Source: Prauserella halophila
GTDB lineage: Bacteria; Actinomycetota; Actinomycetes; Mycobacteriales; Pseudonocardiaceae
Direction of reading: 5' to 3'
DNA: 64,000 nt
Assembly (NCBI RefSeq): GCF_024171895.1
Contig: NZ_JAMTCQ010000008.1
Location: forward strand, 62,001-126,000
In this document: positions 1 through 10,155 of the stretch, in pieces
Layout: every line of letters starts with the position of its first letter
Position numbering within the stretch: position 1 is the first letter of the stretch
The notes under the pieces: model-generated
What the model saw: only the letters and a program-made list of their open reading frames with translations
What the model was told of the DNA's origin: nothing
Databases searched by the model: none
Translations under genes and position numbers: made by a program

Positions 1-582
1 CTCGCCCACGCCGCGGGCATCGGCGTGTTCGCCACCGGCGGGCTCGGCGGCGTGCACCTGCCGCCGCCGGGTGAGACGACGACCTGGGACGTCTCCGCCG
101 ACCTCGCCGTACTCGGCCGCACGCCGATCCTCGTCGTGTGCTCCGGCATGAAATCGATCCTCGACATCCCGGCCACGCTCGAAGTCCTCGAGACCGGTTC
201 GGTACCCGTGCTCGGCTACGGCGTCGACGAGTTCCCGGCGTTCTACCTGCGCTCGTCGGGACAGCCGGTGCCGCATCGCGTCGACGGCCCCGAGCAGGTC
301 GCCGGCGCGATGCGGGCACACCGGACGTTCTCCCCGGCAGGCATGCTGCTGGCCAACCCGATCCCGGAGGAGGCGGAGATGGACCGTGAGCTGCACGACC
401 GGCTGCTCGTCGAGGGGCTGGCCGAGGTCACCGGATCGGCGGTGAGCGGCGGCGACGTCACTCCGGCGCTGCTGGAGCACTTCCACACCGCATCCGGCGG
501 TGTCAGCCTCGATGCCAACGAGGAACTCGTCGTCGCCAACGCCGAGCTCGCCTCCCTGGTGGCCGTGGAGCTCGCCCGATGA
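1..582 (+). CDS. psuG: Pseudouridine-5'-phosphate glycosidase, 3' part
   Basis: The reading frame is open from base 1, so the gene begins left of the window; about 193 C-terminal residues are visible, against roughly 300 for the full family. PsuG enzymes reversibly split pseudouridine 5'-phosphate into uracil and ribose 5-phosphate in the cytoplasm. The visible part has the family's FATGGLGGVH segment, a GMKSILDIPATLEVLET block and the GYGVDEFPAFYLRSSG block. The stop overlaps the start of the next gene (ATGA at 579-582), and that gene is a PfkB kinase. This is the usual PsuG/PsuK pairing for pseudouridine salvage. The family assignment is firm; the missing N-terminus cannot be judged. Confidence 0.9.
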   Translation, partial: LAHAAGIGVFATGGLGGVHLPPPGETTTWDVSADLAVLGRTPILVVCSGMKSILDIPATLEVLETGSVPVLGYGVDEFPAFYLRSSGQPVPHRVDGPEQVAGAMRAHRTFSPAGMLLANPIPEEAEMDRELHDRLLVEGLAEVTGSAVSGGDVTPALLEHFHTASGGVSLDANEELVVANAELASLVAVELAR

Positions 583-1475
583 GGATCGTCGTGGTCGGCG
601 ACGCCGGCCTGGACGTGGTGGCCCGCCACGACCGGCCGCTGGCCCACGGCGGCGACACCCGCGCCGAGGTCGGGCTCACCGGCGGCGGCGCGGGCGCCAA
701 CACCGCCCTGTGGCTGCGCGCCGCGGGCGCGGACCCGGTGCTGCTGGCCCGTGTCGGCGACGACCCCGGCGGCCGCCTGCTGCGCACCGAACTCGAGGCC
801 GCCGGCGTGACGTGCGCGTTCGCCGTGGACGCCGACGCCGCGACGTGCTGTGTCGTCGTGCTCGTCGACCCCGATGGGCAGCGCACGATGCTGCCCGACC
901 GCGGCGCCAACAAACACTTCGGTCCGTCCGACGTCGCCGCGGTGGGACCGGCGGCGCTCGCGGGCGCCGGCCACCTGCACCTGTCCGGGTACGTACTGCT
1001 CGACCCGTCGTCGCGGCCCGCGGGCCTGGCCGCGCTCGAGGCAGCGCGGGCGGCGGGCGTGCCGACCTCGGTGGATCCGCAGGCGGCCGCACTCATCACC
1101 GACCCCGAGGGGTTCCTCGCCGACGTCCGCGGCGTGGACCTGCTGTTGCCCAACGCCGCCGAGCTGGCCGCGCTCACCGGATCCGGCGAACCGGCCGCGG
1201 CACGTGAACTGCTCGGGCACGTGGGCGCCGTCGCCGTGACCACCGGGCTCGACGGTGCGGCCTGGATCGACGACAACGGCCTGCGGACCGTTCCCGCCCA
1301 GCAGGCACCGTGCGTCGACAGCACGGGAGCCGGCGATGCGTTCAACGCGGGCCTGCTCACCGCACGGCTGCGCGGCGAACCGGTACGCGACTGCCTGGCG
1401 GCGGGGGTGCGCCTCGGTGCCCGGGTCGTGAGCCAGGTGGGCGCTCAGCCCGCGCCGGGGTCGCTGCCGACCTGA
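579..1475 (+). CDS. PfkB-family carbohydrate/nucleoside kinase (probable pseudouridine kinase)
   Basis: A 298-residue ribokinase-fold kinase. The N-terminal PfkB signature (GGGAGANTA, residues about 30-38) and the C-terminal signature DSTGAGDAFNAG, containing the catalytic Asp and the anion hole, are both intact. The ATG overlaps the psuG stop by four bases, so translation is probably coupled. In PsuG/PsuK pairs the kinase phosphorylates pseudouridine to the substrate of the glycosidase; that substrate is inferred from the neighbour, because PfkB sequences alone do not fix sugar specificity (ribokinase or adenosine kinase are alternatives). It converges on the DUF3099 gene with only about 35 bp between the stops. 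Confidence 0.82.
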   Translation: MRIVVVGDAGLDVVARHDRPLAHGGDTRAEVGLTGGGAGANTALWLRAAGADPVLLARVGDDPGGRLLRTELEAAGVTCAFAVDADAATCCVVVLVDPDGQRTMLPDRGANKHFGPSDVAAVGPAALAGAGHLHLSGYVLLDPSSRPAGLAALEAARAAGVPTSVDPQAAALITDPEGFLADVRGVDLLLPNAAELAALTGSGEPAAARELLGHVGAVAVTTGLDGAAWIDDNGLRTVPAQQAPCVDSTGAGDAFNAGLLTARLRGEPVRDCLAAGVRLGARVVSQVGAQPAPGSLPT

Positions 1476-1509
1476 CGGCCGTGTCCACGCGGCGTGCGGG
1501 GCCGGAGGG

Positions 1510-1965
1510 CTACTCGCCGGACGTGGTGCCGTCGCCGGGACGCGGCTGCGACCCCTCGCCCGGCTCGGCCCCGCCCGGCTCGGCCCCGCCCGGCTCGGCC
1601 CCGCCCGGCTCGGCCCCGCCCGGCTCGGCCCCGCCCGGCTCGGCCACGTCGATCACCTGGTGCGGTCTCGCCTCGAGGGAGCGGTGTTCCGGCCGGTAGC
1701 GGTTGACCTCTTCGCTCTTCCGGGGCGGGCGGTCGTTCGCGACGAGCACGGCGATCCACGGCAGCGGGATCGACAGCACGAGCAGCGCCAGTGCGAGCCA
1801 CCACGTCTGGTAGAACACGCCTGCCAGCACCAGGCACGGGAAGCGCATCCCCATCGTGAGGACGTACCGGCGTTTGCGGGCGGCGAGTTCGTCGTCGTGG
1901 GAGGGCGCCGCCTCGGTGATCAGAACCGGGTCGCCGGACCTGTCGCGTTCCTCCACCGGACTCAC
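1510..1965 (-). CDS. DUF3099 family small membrane protein with AEPGG repeat tail
   Basis: About 151 residues. The N-terminal half carries the DUF3099 look: a VLITEAAPSHDDE stretch, a basic KRRY segment, then two closely spaced hydrophobic segments (FPCLVLAGVFYQTWWLALAL and LLVLSIPLPWIAVLVAN). The C-terminus is a hydrophilic tail with tandem AEPGG pentapeptides made by a 15-bp DNA repeat. I chose the GTG at 1965, behind GGAG-rich sequence; GTG at 1971 is an alternative, and the nearby out-of-frame ATG runs straight into a stop. The function of DUF3099 is unknown; it should sit in the cytoplasmic membrane. It is divergent from the methyltransferase gene. Confidence 0.75.
   Translation of the reverse strand: MSPVEERDRSGDPVLITEAAPSHDDELAARKRRYVLTMGMRFPCLVLAGVFYQTWWLALALLVLSIPLPWIAVLVANDRPPRKSEEVNRYRPEHRSLEARPHQVIDVAEPGGAEPGGAEPGGAEPGGAEPGGAEPGEGSQPRPGDGTTSGE
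1561..1645. repeat. 15-bp tandem repeat inside the DUF3099 gene
   Basis: Five perfect copies of CGGCTCGGCCCCGCC (1561-1635) followed by a partial, diverging sixth copy. Because the unit is a multiple of three it encodes repeated AEPGG in the protein tail, so copy number can change without a frameshift. Confidence 0.95.
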
Positions 1966-2149
1966 CTCCACCGCTCCATGCTCCCACCGCGGCGGGGAGC
2001 GCGACAGGCAGGGCGGGGGCGGGGCGGCAGGCAGGGTGGGGCGGCAGGCAGGGCGGCGCGCCGTCCCCGGTGGCACGGGTGTGATTCCCGGCCCTTGGTG
2101 CCGACCACGCGCGGGCCGGCGCGCGTGAGCCGTGCGACGATGCCGCACC

Positions 2150-3694
2150 GTGAACAGTGCCGCATCCACCGAGACCGTTCCCGCACTCACCCCCGAGGTG
2201 TGCGCCCTCCTGCGCGAGGCGCTGCTCCGCTGCCGGTACGACGCCGACGGCGTCACCGAAGCCCTCGGCCCGGCGGCGCACGCCGCGCTCGGCAGGGGCG
2301 AACCGCTGCCCGCATTGCGCGCCAGCGCCGACGCCGGTGAGCTCGGCACGCTGATCCGGCTGTTCCTGGTCGGCCGCCGTGAACCCGGCGACGCCGTCAC
2401 CGCTGCCTTCGCTCCCCTGACCACTGCCGATGCCGTCGCCGCGGGTCTGCTGCAGCCGGACGGCGACGGTTTCCGCGCGGGCCTGGACGTCCGCCCGCAC
2501 AGCGACGACGAGGGCTCCTGGTGGGTGGTGGCCGACCTGGACTCCGACCAGCTGGGCCGGCCGGTCGGCCGCGAGCACGTCCTCGGTGTCGGGCACGCCT
2601 CGCTGAGCCTGGTGCGGGCGACGAGCCGCAGGCCGGTCGGATCGCTGCTCGACCTCGGCACCGGCAACGGCGTGCAGGCGCTGCACGCCAGCAGGCACGC
2701 CGAGCACATCACCGCCACCGACGTCTCCCCGCGCGCGCTCGCACTCGCCCGCGCGACGTTCCTGCTCAACGAGCTCGACGTCGAACTGGTGCAGGGCGAG
2801 TGGTTCACCCCGGTGGCGCGCCGCCGGTTCGACCAGATCGTGTGCAACCCGCCGTTCGTGGTCGGCCCGCCGCGTGTCGACTACACCTACCGCGACTCCG
2901 GTCTCGGCGGCGACGACGCCAGCGCCCTGGTCGTCCGGCAGCTGCCGTCGCTGCTGACCGACGGCGGGGTGGGGCAGCTGCTCGCGTCGTGGCTGCACGT
3001 CGGTGACGAGGACTGGTCCGACCGCGTGACCCGCTGGCTGCCGCACGGCACGGACGCGTGGTTCGTGCAACGTGACGTGGCCGATCCGGAACTGTACGTC
3101 GGCACGTGGTTGCGCGACGAAGGCATCGATCCGACGTCGCCGGAGGGACTGGCGAAGGCGGAGGCCTGGCTCGACTGGTTCGCGGCCCACGACGTCCGCG
3201 GCATCGGATTCGGGTTCGTCACGCTCCGCAAGACCGCCGGTGAGCCGGCGATCGTGTGCGAGGACCTGCGCCAGGCCTACGACGATCCGCTCGGCGCGGA
3301 GGCGGCGGCATGGCTGGACCGCGTGGACTGGCTGCGTCCCCGCGACGACGCCGCGCTGCTGGCGACGCCGCTGCGCGTGCCGGACGGCGTCGTGCTGGAA
3401 CGGATCGATGCGCCGTCGGACGAGGGCTGGGACACGTCGATCCGGCGGCTGCACCGTCTCGACGGCCCCGGCTGGCAGCACGAGGTCGACGAGCTCATGG
3501 CGGCGCTGCTCGGCGGCTGCCGTGGTGTGCTGCCGTTGGAGGACCTGCTCGAACTGCTGGCCGCTGCGCACGGTGAGGACGCCGCACAGCTGCGCGGCGC
3601 CGCGGTGCCGTTGGTCCGTGAGCTCGTCCGCCACGGCATGCTCGAACCGGTGGGCGGGATGCCCGCGGCGGCCTCCGTGGGGCCACCGCGATGA
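2150..3694 (+). CDS. Class I SAM-dependent methyltransferase (DUF7059/DUF7782-type)
   Basis: About 514 residues from GTG 2150; GTG 2132 is an in-frame alternative. After an all-helical N-terminal part, SAM motif I appears as LLDLGTGNGVQALHAS (around residue 165) and motif IV as CNPPFVVGP (around residue 230). The NPPF signature is typical of enzymes that methylate a planar amide or exocyclic amine (PrmC, RsmC and N6-adenine types). A long C-terminal helical region follows. The gene overlaps dtd by four bases, an actinobacterial pairing that suggests a role near translation, but the substrate is unknown. The assignment to methyltransferase is firm; rRNA, tRNA or protein as target is open. Confidence 0.82.
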   Translation: MNSAASTETVPALTPEVCALLREALLRCRYDADGVTEALGPAAHAALGRGEPLPALRASADAGELGTLIRLFLVGRREPGDAVTAAFAPLTTADAVAAGLLQPDGDGFRAGLDVRPHSDDEGSWWVVADLDSDQLGRPVGREHVLGVGHASLSLVRATSRRPVGSLLDLGTGNGVQALHASRHAEHITATDVSPRALALARATFLLNELDVELVQGEWFTPVARRRFDQIVCNPPFVVGPPRVDYTYRDSGLGGDDASALVVRQLPSLLTDGGVGQLLASWLHVGDEDWSDRVTRWLPHGTDAWFVQRDVADPELYVGTWLRDEGIDPTSPEGLAKAEAWLDWFAAHDVRGIGFGFVTLRKTAGEPAIVCEDLRQAYDDPLGAEAAAWLDRVDWLRPRDDAALLATPLRVPDGVVLERIDAPSDEGWDTSIRRLHRLDGPGWQHEVDELMAALLGGCRGVLPLEDLLELLAAAHGEDAAQLRGAAVPLVRELVRHGMLEPVGGMPAAASVGPPR

Positions 3695-4116
3695 AGGCGG
3701 TCGTGACGAGGGTCACGGAAGCGCGGGTCACCGTCGGCGACGAGGTCGTCGGCGAGCTCGACGCGCCGGGCTTGGTGGTACTGCTGGGAATTCACACCGA
3801 CGACACGTCCGACAAAGCCGGCACGATGGCGCGGAAACTGCACGACATGCGGCTGCTGCGGGACGAAGAATCGTGCGCCACGGCCGATGCGCCGCTGCTC
3901 GTCGTCAGCCAGTTCACCCTCTACGGCGACACCCGCAAAGGCAGGCGTCCATCGTGGACGGCCGCGGCGCGGCCCGAACACGCCGAGCCACTGGTCGACG
4001 CGGTCGTCGCCGCTCTCCGCGCACGGGGCGCCCGCGTGGAAACCGGCCGGTTCGGCGCGACGATGCAGGTCCACAGCGTGGGCGACGGCCCGTTCACGGT
4101 CCTCGTCAACGTCTGA
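3691..4116 (+). CDS. dtd: D-aminoacyl-tRNA deacylase
   Basis: 141 residues, the normal DTD length. It hydrolyses D-amino acids (and mischarged Gly/Ala) from tRNA in the cytoplasm. The catalytic SQFTLYGD block is present near residue 71, and the C-terminal strand that normally carries the cross-subunit Gly-Pro reads DGPFTVLV, so the Gly-Pro pair is kept although the following residue is Phe rather than the usual Val. It begins inside the stop of the methyltransferase gene (ATGA), so the two are co-translated. Confidence 0.93.
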   Translation: MKAVVTRVTEARVTVGDEVVGELDAPGLVVLLGIHTDDTSDKAGTMARKLHDMRLLRDEESCATADAPLLVVSQFTLYGDTRKGRRPSWTAAARPEHAEPLVDAVVAALRARGARVETGRFGATMQVHSVGDGPFTVLVNV

Positions 4117-4243
4117 CCCGCACCACGTCCGACCCGCACCACGTGCGCCCGGCCACCGATCGGCGCACCCGCCTGCGCCGGGTGCGCCGACCGGAGCGCG
4201 CCGAAACCGGAACGTGAGGCGTTGCACAGCACCGGAAAACCCC

Positions 4244-4270
4244 GGGAACGATTTCGCGTGGGACGACGTT
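4244..4270 (+). promoter_or_regulatory. SigH/SigR/SigE-type ECF promoter upstream of sigB
   Basis: GGGAAC at 4244-4249, an 18-base spacer and GTT at 4268-4270 match the -35/-10 pattern GGGAAY-N18-GTT used by redox and envelope-stress ECF sigmas of actinobacteria. In mycobacteria sigB is transcribed from this type of promoter. It lies about 150 bp before the sigB start, leaving a long leader. The match is seen directly; use by an ECF sigma is inference. Confidence 0.7.
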
Positions 4271-4418
4271 GTTCGAGGTAACCGGCCACGAAGCCGGCCG
4301 GTGCGTAACGGTTCCACAGGCTTGATCGACTGTCCTGGGGAACACCGCGCGGCAACACACAGGCGGCGGGCGTCCGCCGCGTCGCACCGCACGTGAGCCC
4401 GCCATCCGGGGAGGCAGA

Positions 4419-5552
4419 ATGACCGTCCAGACTCTCGAACGCGAGGCCCGGGACATCCGCGACCGCGACACCGCGGCCGACGTCCCGACGCCCACGGTCG
4501 GTGCGGTCGAACCGGCCACCGTCGGCGCCGACACCGTCGATGCCGACACCACGAGCGCGGCGAGCGCGCTCGCGTCGATACCGGAGCCCGCCGAGCCCGC
4601 AGCACGCGCTGCGCTGCAGCTCGAGGACCTCGACACCCAGGGCCCCGCCGCCGACCTCGTCCGCGTGTATCTGAACGGCATCGGCAAGACCGCACTGCTC
4701 AGTGCCGCCGAGGAGGTCGGCCTCGCCAAGCGCATCGAGGGCGGCGTGTACGCCCAGCACCTGCTGGACACCGCCGACGACCTCACCGACGAGCGGGCGT
4801 GGGAGCTGCGGCTGGTCGCCCGTGACGGCCGCCGCGCGAAGAACCACCTGCTGCAGGCCAACCTGCGGCTGGTGGTGTCGCTGGCCAAGCGCTACACCGG
4901 TCGCGGCATGCCACTGCTCGACCTCATCCAGGAGGGAAACCTGGGGCTGATCCGGGCGGTGGAGAAGTTCGACTACGCGAAGGGCTTCAAGTTCTCCACC
5001 TACGCCACGTGGTGGATCCGTCAGGCGATCACCCGCGGCATGGCCGACCAGGGCCGCACGATCCGCCTGCCCGTCCACCTGGTCGAGCAGGTCAACAAGC
5101 TCGCCCGCATCAAGCGGGACCTGCACCAGAAGCACGGGCGGGAGGCGACCAACGAGGAGCTCGCCGCCGAATCGGGCATCCCGGCGAACAAGGTCTCCAC
5201 GTTGCTCGACCACGCGCGGGACCCGGTGAGCCTGGACATGCCGGTCGGCAACGAGGAGGACGCCCCGCTCGGCGACTTCGTGGAGGACTCCGAAGCCGCC
5301 GACGCCGAGACGAGCGTCATCTCGGGGCTGCTACACGACGACATGCGGCGGGTCCTGGGCACGCTCGACGACCGGGAGCAGAACGTCATCCGCATGCGCT
5401 ACGGCCTCGACGACGGCCAGCCCCGCACACTCGACCAGATCGGCCGTCACTTCGGCCTGTCCCGGGAGCGGGTCCGGCAGATCGAACGGGAGGTCATGGC
5501 CAAGCTGCGGCAGGGCGAGCGGGCCGACAAGCTCCGCGCGTACGCCAGCTGA
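4419..5552 (+). CDS. sigB: RNA polymerase sigma factor SigB (group 2)
   Basis: 377 residues. A variable acidic/Ala-rich N-terminus of about 65 residues replaces region 1.1. Region 1.2 ([18 protein letters not shown]), region 2 with the -10 recognition helix ([19 protein letters not shown]), region 3 and region 4 with the helix-turn-helix ([20 protein letters not shown]) follow in order. The ATG at 4419 has GGGGAGG upstream. Group 2 sigmas of this kind replace the housekeeping sigma in stress and stationary phase. The upstream GGGAAC-N18-GTT element suggests control by an oxidative-stress ECF sigma. It stands alone, ending before a strong hairpin. Confidence 0.93.
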   Translation: MTVQTLEREARDIRDRDTAADVPTPTVGAVEPATVGADTVDADTTSAASALASIPEPAEPAARAALQLEDLDTQGPAADLVRVYLNGIGKTALLSAAEEVGLAKRIEGGVYAQHLLDTADDLTDERAWELRLVARDGRRAKNHLLQANLRLVVSLAKRYTGRGMPLLDLIQEGNLGLIRAVEKFDYAKGFKFSTYATWWIRQAITRGMADQGRTIRLPVHLVEQVNKLARIKRDLHQKHGREATNEELAAESGIPANKVSTLLDHARDPVSLDMPVGNEEDAPLGDFVEDSEAADAETSVISGLLHDDMRRVLGTLDDREQNVIRMRYGLDDGQPRTLDQIGRHFGLSRERVRQIEREVMAKLRQGERADKLRAYAS

Positions 5553-6026
5553 GTCCCGCTCCGGAACGCCGCGCCGCCGCCCTGTAACCCGAATCACAAC
5601 TGGTACGAACAATTCGGTGCCGATGTCGCGCAACCTTTCGGCCCACCGGACGTCTACCTAGTGGGGTTAGGGCAACGCGGCATGCGTTCCACGGAGCGTG
5701 CCGCCTGCCTTCGAAGGCCGGGTCCCTCGGGGTGGGACCCGGCCTTCATCGTGTCCACCCCCGTTCCCCGCGTGCGGACGCCCCGCCTGCCGGCACCGCT
5801 CGTGCACCGGATGCCCGTCCGTCACCGCTCCCGGGACCTCGGGCACTCCATTCCCCTCGGTCATTCCCCTCGGGCAATCCGCGGGTCACGCCCGGCGGGT
5901 CACGCCCGCGTGATCTGGATCGCCCGGTGTGGGCGGCCGGCCCCACCGGCCGCGCTGCCGTTGTACTGTCGGCTCGTTTCGTGAGTAACCGCCCTAACCC
6001 GACCGCGTGCGAGGCGAGCAGCTACC
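5553..6026. other. 474-bp intergenic region between sigB and fumarase
   Basis: No convincing gene on either strand. The left part is relatively AT-rich (around 5583-5670) and could hold a promoter or small RNA. A strong hairpin is at 5714-5746. The right part contains short direct repeats (CATTCCCCTCGG-like units near 5847-5875 and two GCGGGTCACGCCC units near 5880-5911). A promoter for fumarase is expected here but no clear element was recognised. Confidence 0.5.
5714..5746 (+). terminator. Hairpin terminator
   Basis: Perfect 13-bp stem: AAGGCCGGGTCCC (5714-5726) pairs with GGGACCCGGCCTT (5734-5746) around a 7-base loop. There is no U-tract, as is common for actinobacterial terminators. It lies about 160 bp past sigB, so it may also end a small transcript starting near 5650. 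Confidence 0.75.
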
Positions 6027-7706
<1,680 letters not shown>

Positions 7707-7820
7707 GCCGGTTCGCCGAGCCCGGCTTCCGGTGTCCTCCCGGCCGCGCCCCGATGCGGCCGGGAGGACACCGGTGGGACGGCGCCGGCGAGACGATGCC
7801 GGTGAGCGAACGTCAGAGCG

Positions 7821-8258
7821 TCACCGCTGGCCGAAGTGGCTCGCCAGCCGTTCGAGGGTCTTGCGGATGGCGACCTTGTTCTTGCCGGGAATCGGCGAAC
7901 GATCCATCAGCAGCGCGATCCGCGCCGGTGCCCAGTCGAACGTCTCGGTGACCTCGGTGGTGCCGTCGTCGTTCGGTGTCAGTTCCCAGCGCCAGCGGTG
8001 TCCGTAGAAGTGGCGCCAGGCGATGAGCCGGTCCTGCTCGAACTCGACGACCTTGTTGGTGATGCGGTACTTCGCGCCCAGTTTCATGTCCATCGCGAAC
8101 CGGGATCCGAGTTCGAGCCGGTCCGGGTTGCCGCTGCGGGCTCCCCGGACGGTGCCGGAACCGTCCAGGATCGGATGCTTGTCCGGATCGGTGAGCAGGG
8201 CGAAGATCTCCGCCGCGCGCGCCGGGATCGTGCGGGTGAGGCTGACCTGTCGTGTCAT
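7821..8258 (-). CDS. SRPBCC (START/Bet v1-like) family protein
   Basis: 145 residues with the helix-grip pattern of polyketide cyclase/START-like proteins: an N-terminal strand (VSLTRTIPARAAEIFALLTDP), a central beta-sheet (YRITNKVVEFEQDRLIAWRH, WRWELTPNDDGTTEVTETFDW) and a long C-terminal helix. Such proteins bind hydrophobic ligands; no catalytic residues can be named. Transcribed toward fumarase. No operon partner is evident apart from the upstream lipoprotein gene in the same direction 40 bp away, which may be co-transcribed. Confidence 0.75.
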   Translation of the reverse strand: MTRQVSLTRTIPARAAEIFALLTDPDKHPILDGSGTVRGARSGNPDRLELGSRFAMDMKLGAKYRITNKVVEFEQDRLIAWRHFYGHRWRWELTPNDDGTTEVTETFDWAPARIALLMDRSPIPGKNKVAIRKTLERLASHFGQR

Positions 8259-8298
8259 GCGCCCACGGTAGCCTCTACCTACTCACTGGTAACCCCAA

Positions 8299-8751
8299 CT
8301 ACTCCTGACGTTTCGTGTGCTCGAGCACAAGCGTGCGCTCCCCCAGCGGCTGCTCGAGTTCGACGGTCACCGGCGGGTGCCGGATGTCCATCGTGCACAT
8401 CTTCTTGCCCGCCGGTTCGGTCTCGACCAGCAGCACGGTGACGGTGTCGGCCCCCTGGTCGGTCACCTCGGCACTGGCCTCGCCGCAGCCGCCCTCCTGT
8501 GCGGTGATGGTCAGCGAGGTGTTCTCGGCCGTGGCCTCACGGGGGAAGCCGTCCGGCAGGCCTCCCGCGTTGAGCCGGGACTCGGGTACCGGACCGTCCT
8601 TCGCCTCGTGCTCGGCCGGCTGCTTCTTGAACTGCTCCGACGCCGATTCCGCCGGACCGCCGCCGGTGTCCTGTTCCGCCGGTGCCTGACCGCACGCCGA
8701 GAGCACGAGCACGCCCGCGACCGCACCGAGAATCGTCTGTTTCCATCTCAT
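8299..8751 (-). CDS. Putative lipoprotein
   Basis: 150 residues. A short basic start (MRWKQT) leads into a hydrophobic helix and the lipobox VLSAC, so the mature protein should begin at the Cys near residue 20 and be anchored to the outer face of the membrane. A Gly/Glu/Ala-rich linker follows, then a beta-rich domain with two Cys (GGCGEASAEV and KKMCTMDIRH) that could form a disulfide. No family is recognised. Divergent from the permease gene, with 41 bp between the starts. Confidence 0.72.
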   Translation of the reverse strand: MRWKQTILGAVAGVLVLSACGQAPAEQDTGGGPAESASEQFKKQPAEHEAKDGPVPESRLNAGGLPDGFPREATAENTSLTITAQEGGCGEASAEVTDQGADTVTVLLVETEPAGKKMCTMDIRHPPVTVELEQPLGERTLVLEHTKRQE

Positions 8752-8792
8752 GTTCGTCCGGACGTAACCGGGCGCCCGGTAGGTTGCACGCG

Positions 8793-10028
8793 ATGACGGC
8801 GGATCGGCTCGCGCGCAGGCTCGGGACCCCACAGGCCGTGCTCGTGGGCCTGAGCGCCATGATCGGCGCCGGCGTGTACACGGCGTTCGCCCCGGCCGCC
8901 GCAGCCGCGGGCGGGGCGCTGCCCGTCGCGTTGCTGCTGGCCGCCGTCGTGGCCTACTGCAACGCCACGTCCTCGGCCCGCCTCGCCGCGCGGTACCCCG
9001 AATCCGGTGGGACGTACGTCTACGGCCGCGAACGCCTCGGCCCGTTCTGGGGACACCTCGCCGGGTGGGGGTTCGTCGTCGGCAAGACGGCCAGCTGTGC
9101 GGCGATGGCGCTGACGGTCGTCGCCTACGCCGCACCCGGGCTGGGTCAGCCGTGGCGGGGACTGCTCGCCGTGGCGGTCGTCGCGGCCATCACGACGCTC
9201 GACTACCACGGGGTGCACCGGTCCACGCGGGCCGCCGCCGTACTGGTGACGGTCAGTCTGCTGGCGCTGGCCACCGCGGTCCTTGCCACGCTCACCGCGG
9301 GCGACCCGCAGGTGAGCAGGCTCGATCCGACCGCCGGTGCCGGGCCGCCGGGCGTATTGGAGGCGGCCGGCCTGCTGTTCTTCGCGTTCGCCGGGTACGC
9401 GCGGGTGGCCACGCTCGGCGAGGAGGTGCGTGATCCGGCGCGCACGATCCCGCGTGCCGTGGCGTGGGCTCTGGGGCTCGTGCTCGCGGTGTACGCGCTC
9501 GTCGCGCTCGCACTGCTGACCACGCTCGGGCCTGCCGGGATCGCGGCTGCCGAGGATCCGGTGGCCGAGGCGGTCGCCGCGACCGGGCTGACCGGACTCG
9601 TCCCCGTCGTGCGCGTCGGTGCCGTGCTCGCCGCGCTGGGCGCGCTGCTGGCGCTCGTGCTCGGCGTGTCCCGGACCGTGCTCGCCATGGCCCGCGACCG
9701 GCATCTGCCCCACGGCCTCGCCGTGGTGCATCCGCGGTTCGGCGTGCCGCACCGGGCCGCCGTCGCCGTCGGCATCGTCGTCGCGATCCTGGCGGCGACC
9801 GTCGACCTGCGCGAAGCCATCGGGTTCTCGTCACTGGCCGTGCTGGTCTACTACGCGATCGCCAACGCGAGCGCGTGCACGCTCGGCCGCAGACTCGTGC
9901 CCGTCGCCGGGCTCGCGGGCTGTCTGCTGCTGGCCGCGAACCTGCCGGCCGTATCCGTCCTCAGTGGACTCGGCGTGCTCGCGCTGGGCGCACTCGCCTA
10001 CGCGCTCACGCGCCGTCGATCCGGGTGA
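8793..10028 (+). CDS. APC superfamily amino acid/polyamine permease
   Basis: 411 residues with about twelve hydrophobic segments. The N-terminus has the APC signature GLSAMIGAGVYTAFAPAAAAAG, where the unwound TM1 backbone binds substrate, and the FFAFAGYARVATLGEEVRDP block typical of the family's TM6-loop. The ATG at 8793 gives a normal N-terminus. Substrate is not predictable. Its last eight codons and stop lie in the 39-bp repeat that bounds the foreign cassette; on reconstruction of the empty site its 3' end overlapped that of the nitronate monooxygenase gene. Confidence 0.85.
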   Translation: MTADRLARRLGTPQAVLVGLSAMIGAGVYTAFAPAAAAAGGALPVALLLAAVVAYCNATSSARLAARYPESGGTYVYGRERLGPFWGHLAGWGFVVGKTASCAAMALTVVAYAAPGLGQPWRGLLAVAVVAAITTLDYHGVHRSTRAAAVLVTVSLLALATAVLATLTAGDPQVSRLDPTAGAGPPGVLEAAGLLFFAFAGYARVATLGEEVRDPARTIPRAVAWALGLVLAVYALVALALLTTLGPAGIAAAEDPVAEAVAATGLTGLVPVVRVGAVLAALGALLALVLGVSRTVLAMARDRHLPHGLAVVHPRFGVPHRAAVAVGIVVAILAATVDLREAIGFSSLAVLVYYAIANASACTLGRRLVPVAGLAGCLLLAANLPAVSVLSGLGVLALGALAYALTRRRSG

Positions 10029-10054
10029 GCCTGCCGACGGCGGCCGAGAAGCCG
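10016..10054 (+). repeat. Left 39-bp direct repeat (putative attL)
   Basis: Begins TCGATCCGGGTGAGCC and ends GGCCGAGAAGCCG. It holds the last codons and TGA stop of the permease on the plus strand and a duplicate of the monooxygenase 3' end on the minus strand. It differs from the right copy only at 10025 (G here, T at 14029). Confidence 0.92.
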
Positions 10055-10118
10055 TCCCGACTCCCCTGATAGCTGAGATACGGCACGACCCACCTCCATC
10101 ACATCACCCGGATAGACG

Positions 10119-10141
10119 CTTTTTGTCACTTTAACAAGAAG
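10119..10141. promoter_or_regulatory. Candidate operator/promoter of the cassette operon
   Basis: An AT-rich imperfect palindrome: CTTTTTGT, 7 bases, ACAAGAAG (7 of 8 positions pair). It is 14 bp before the first start codon, in the only AT-rich stretch nearby. As the first gene encodes an NrtR-like winged-helix protein, autoregulation through this site is a reasonable inference. Confidence 0.5.
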
Positions 10142-10155
10142 ATACGGTCCTCGTC

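Noticed and set aside
1561-1645. Regular 15-bp repeat considered as CRISPR-like
   Set aside because: Head-to-tail repeats without spacers, coding for AEPGG; no CRISPR array or cas gene was seen in the window.
1445-3634. A 729-codon open frame on the minus strand covering the methyltransferase and DUF3099 genes
   Set aside because: It is rich in Arg/Gly/Val with no domains and is antisense to a clear SAM methyltransferase; a GC-rich shadow frame.
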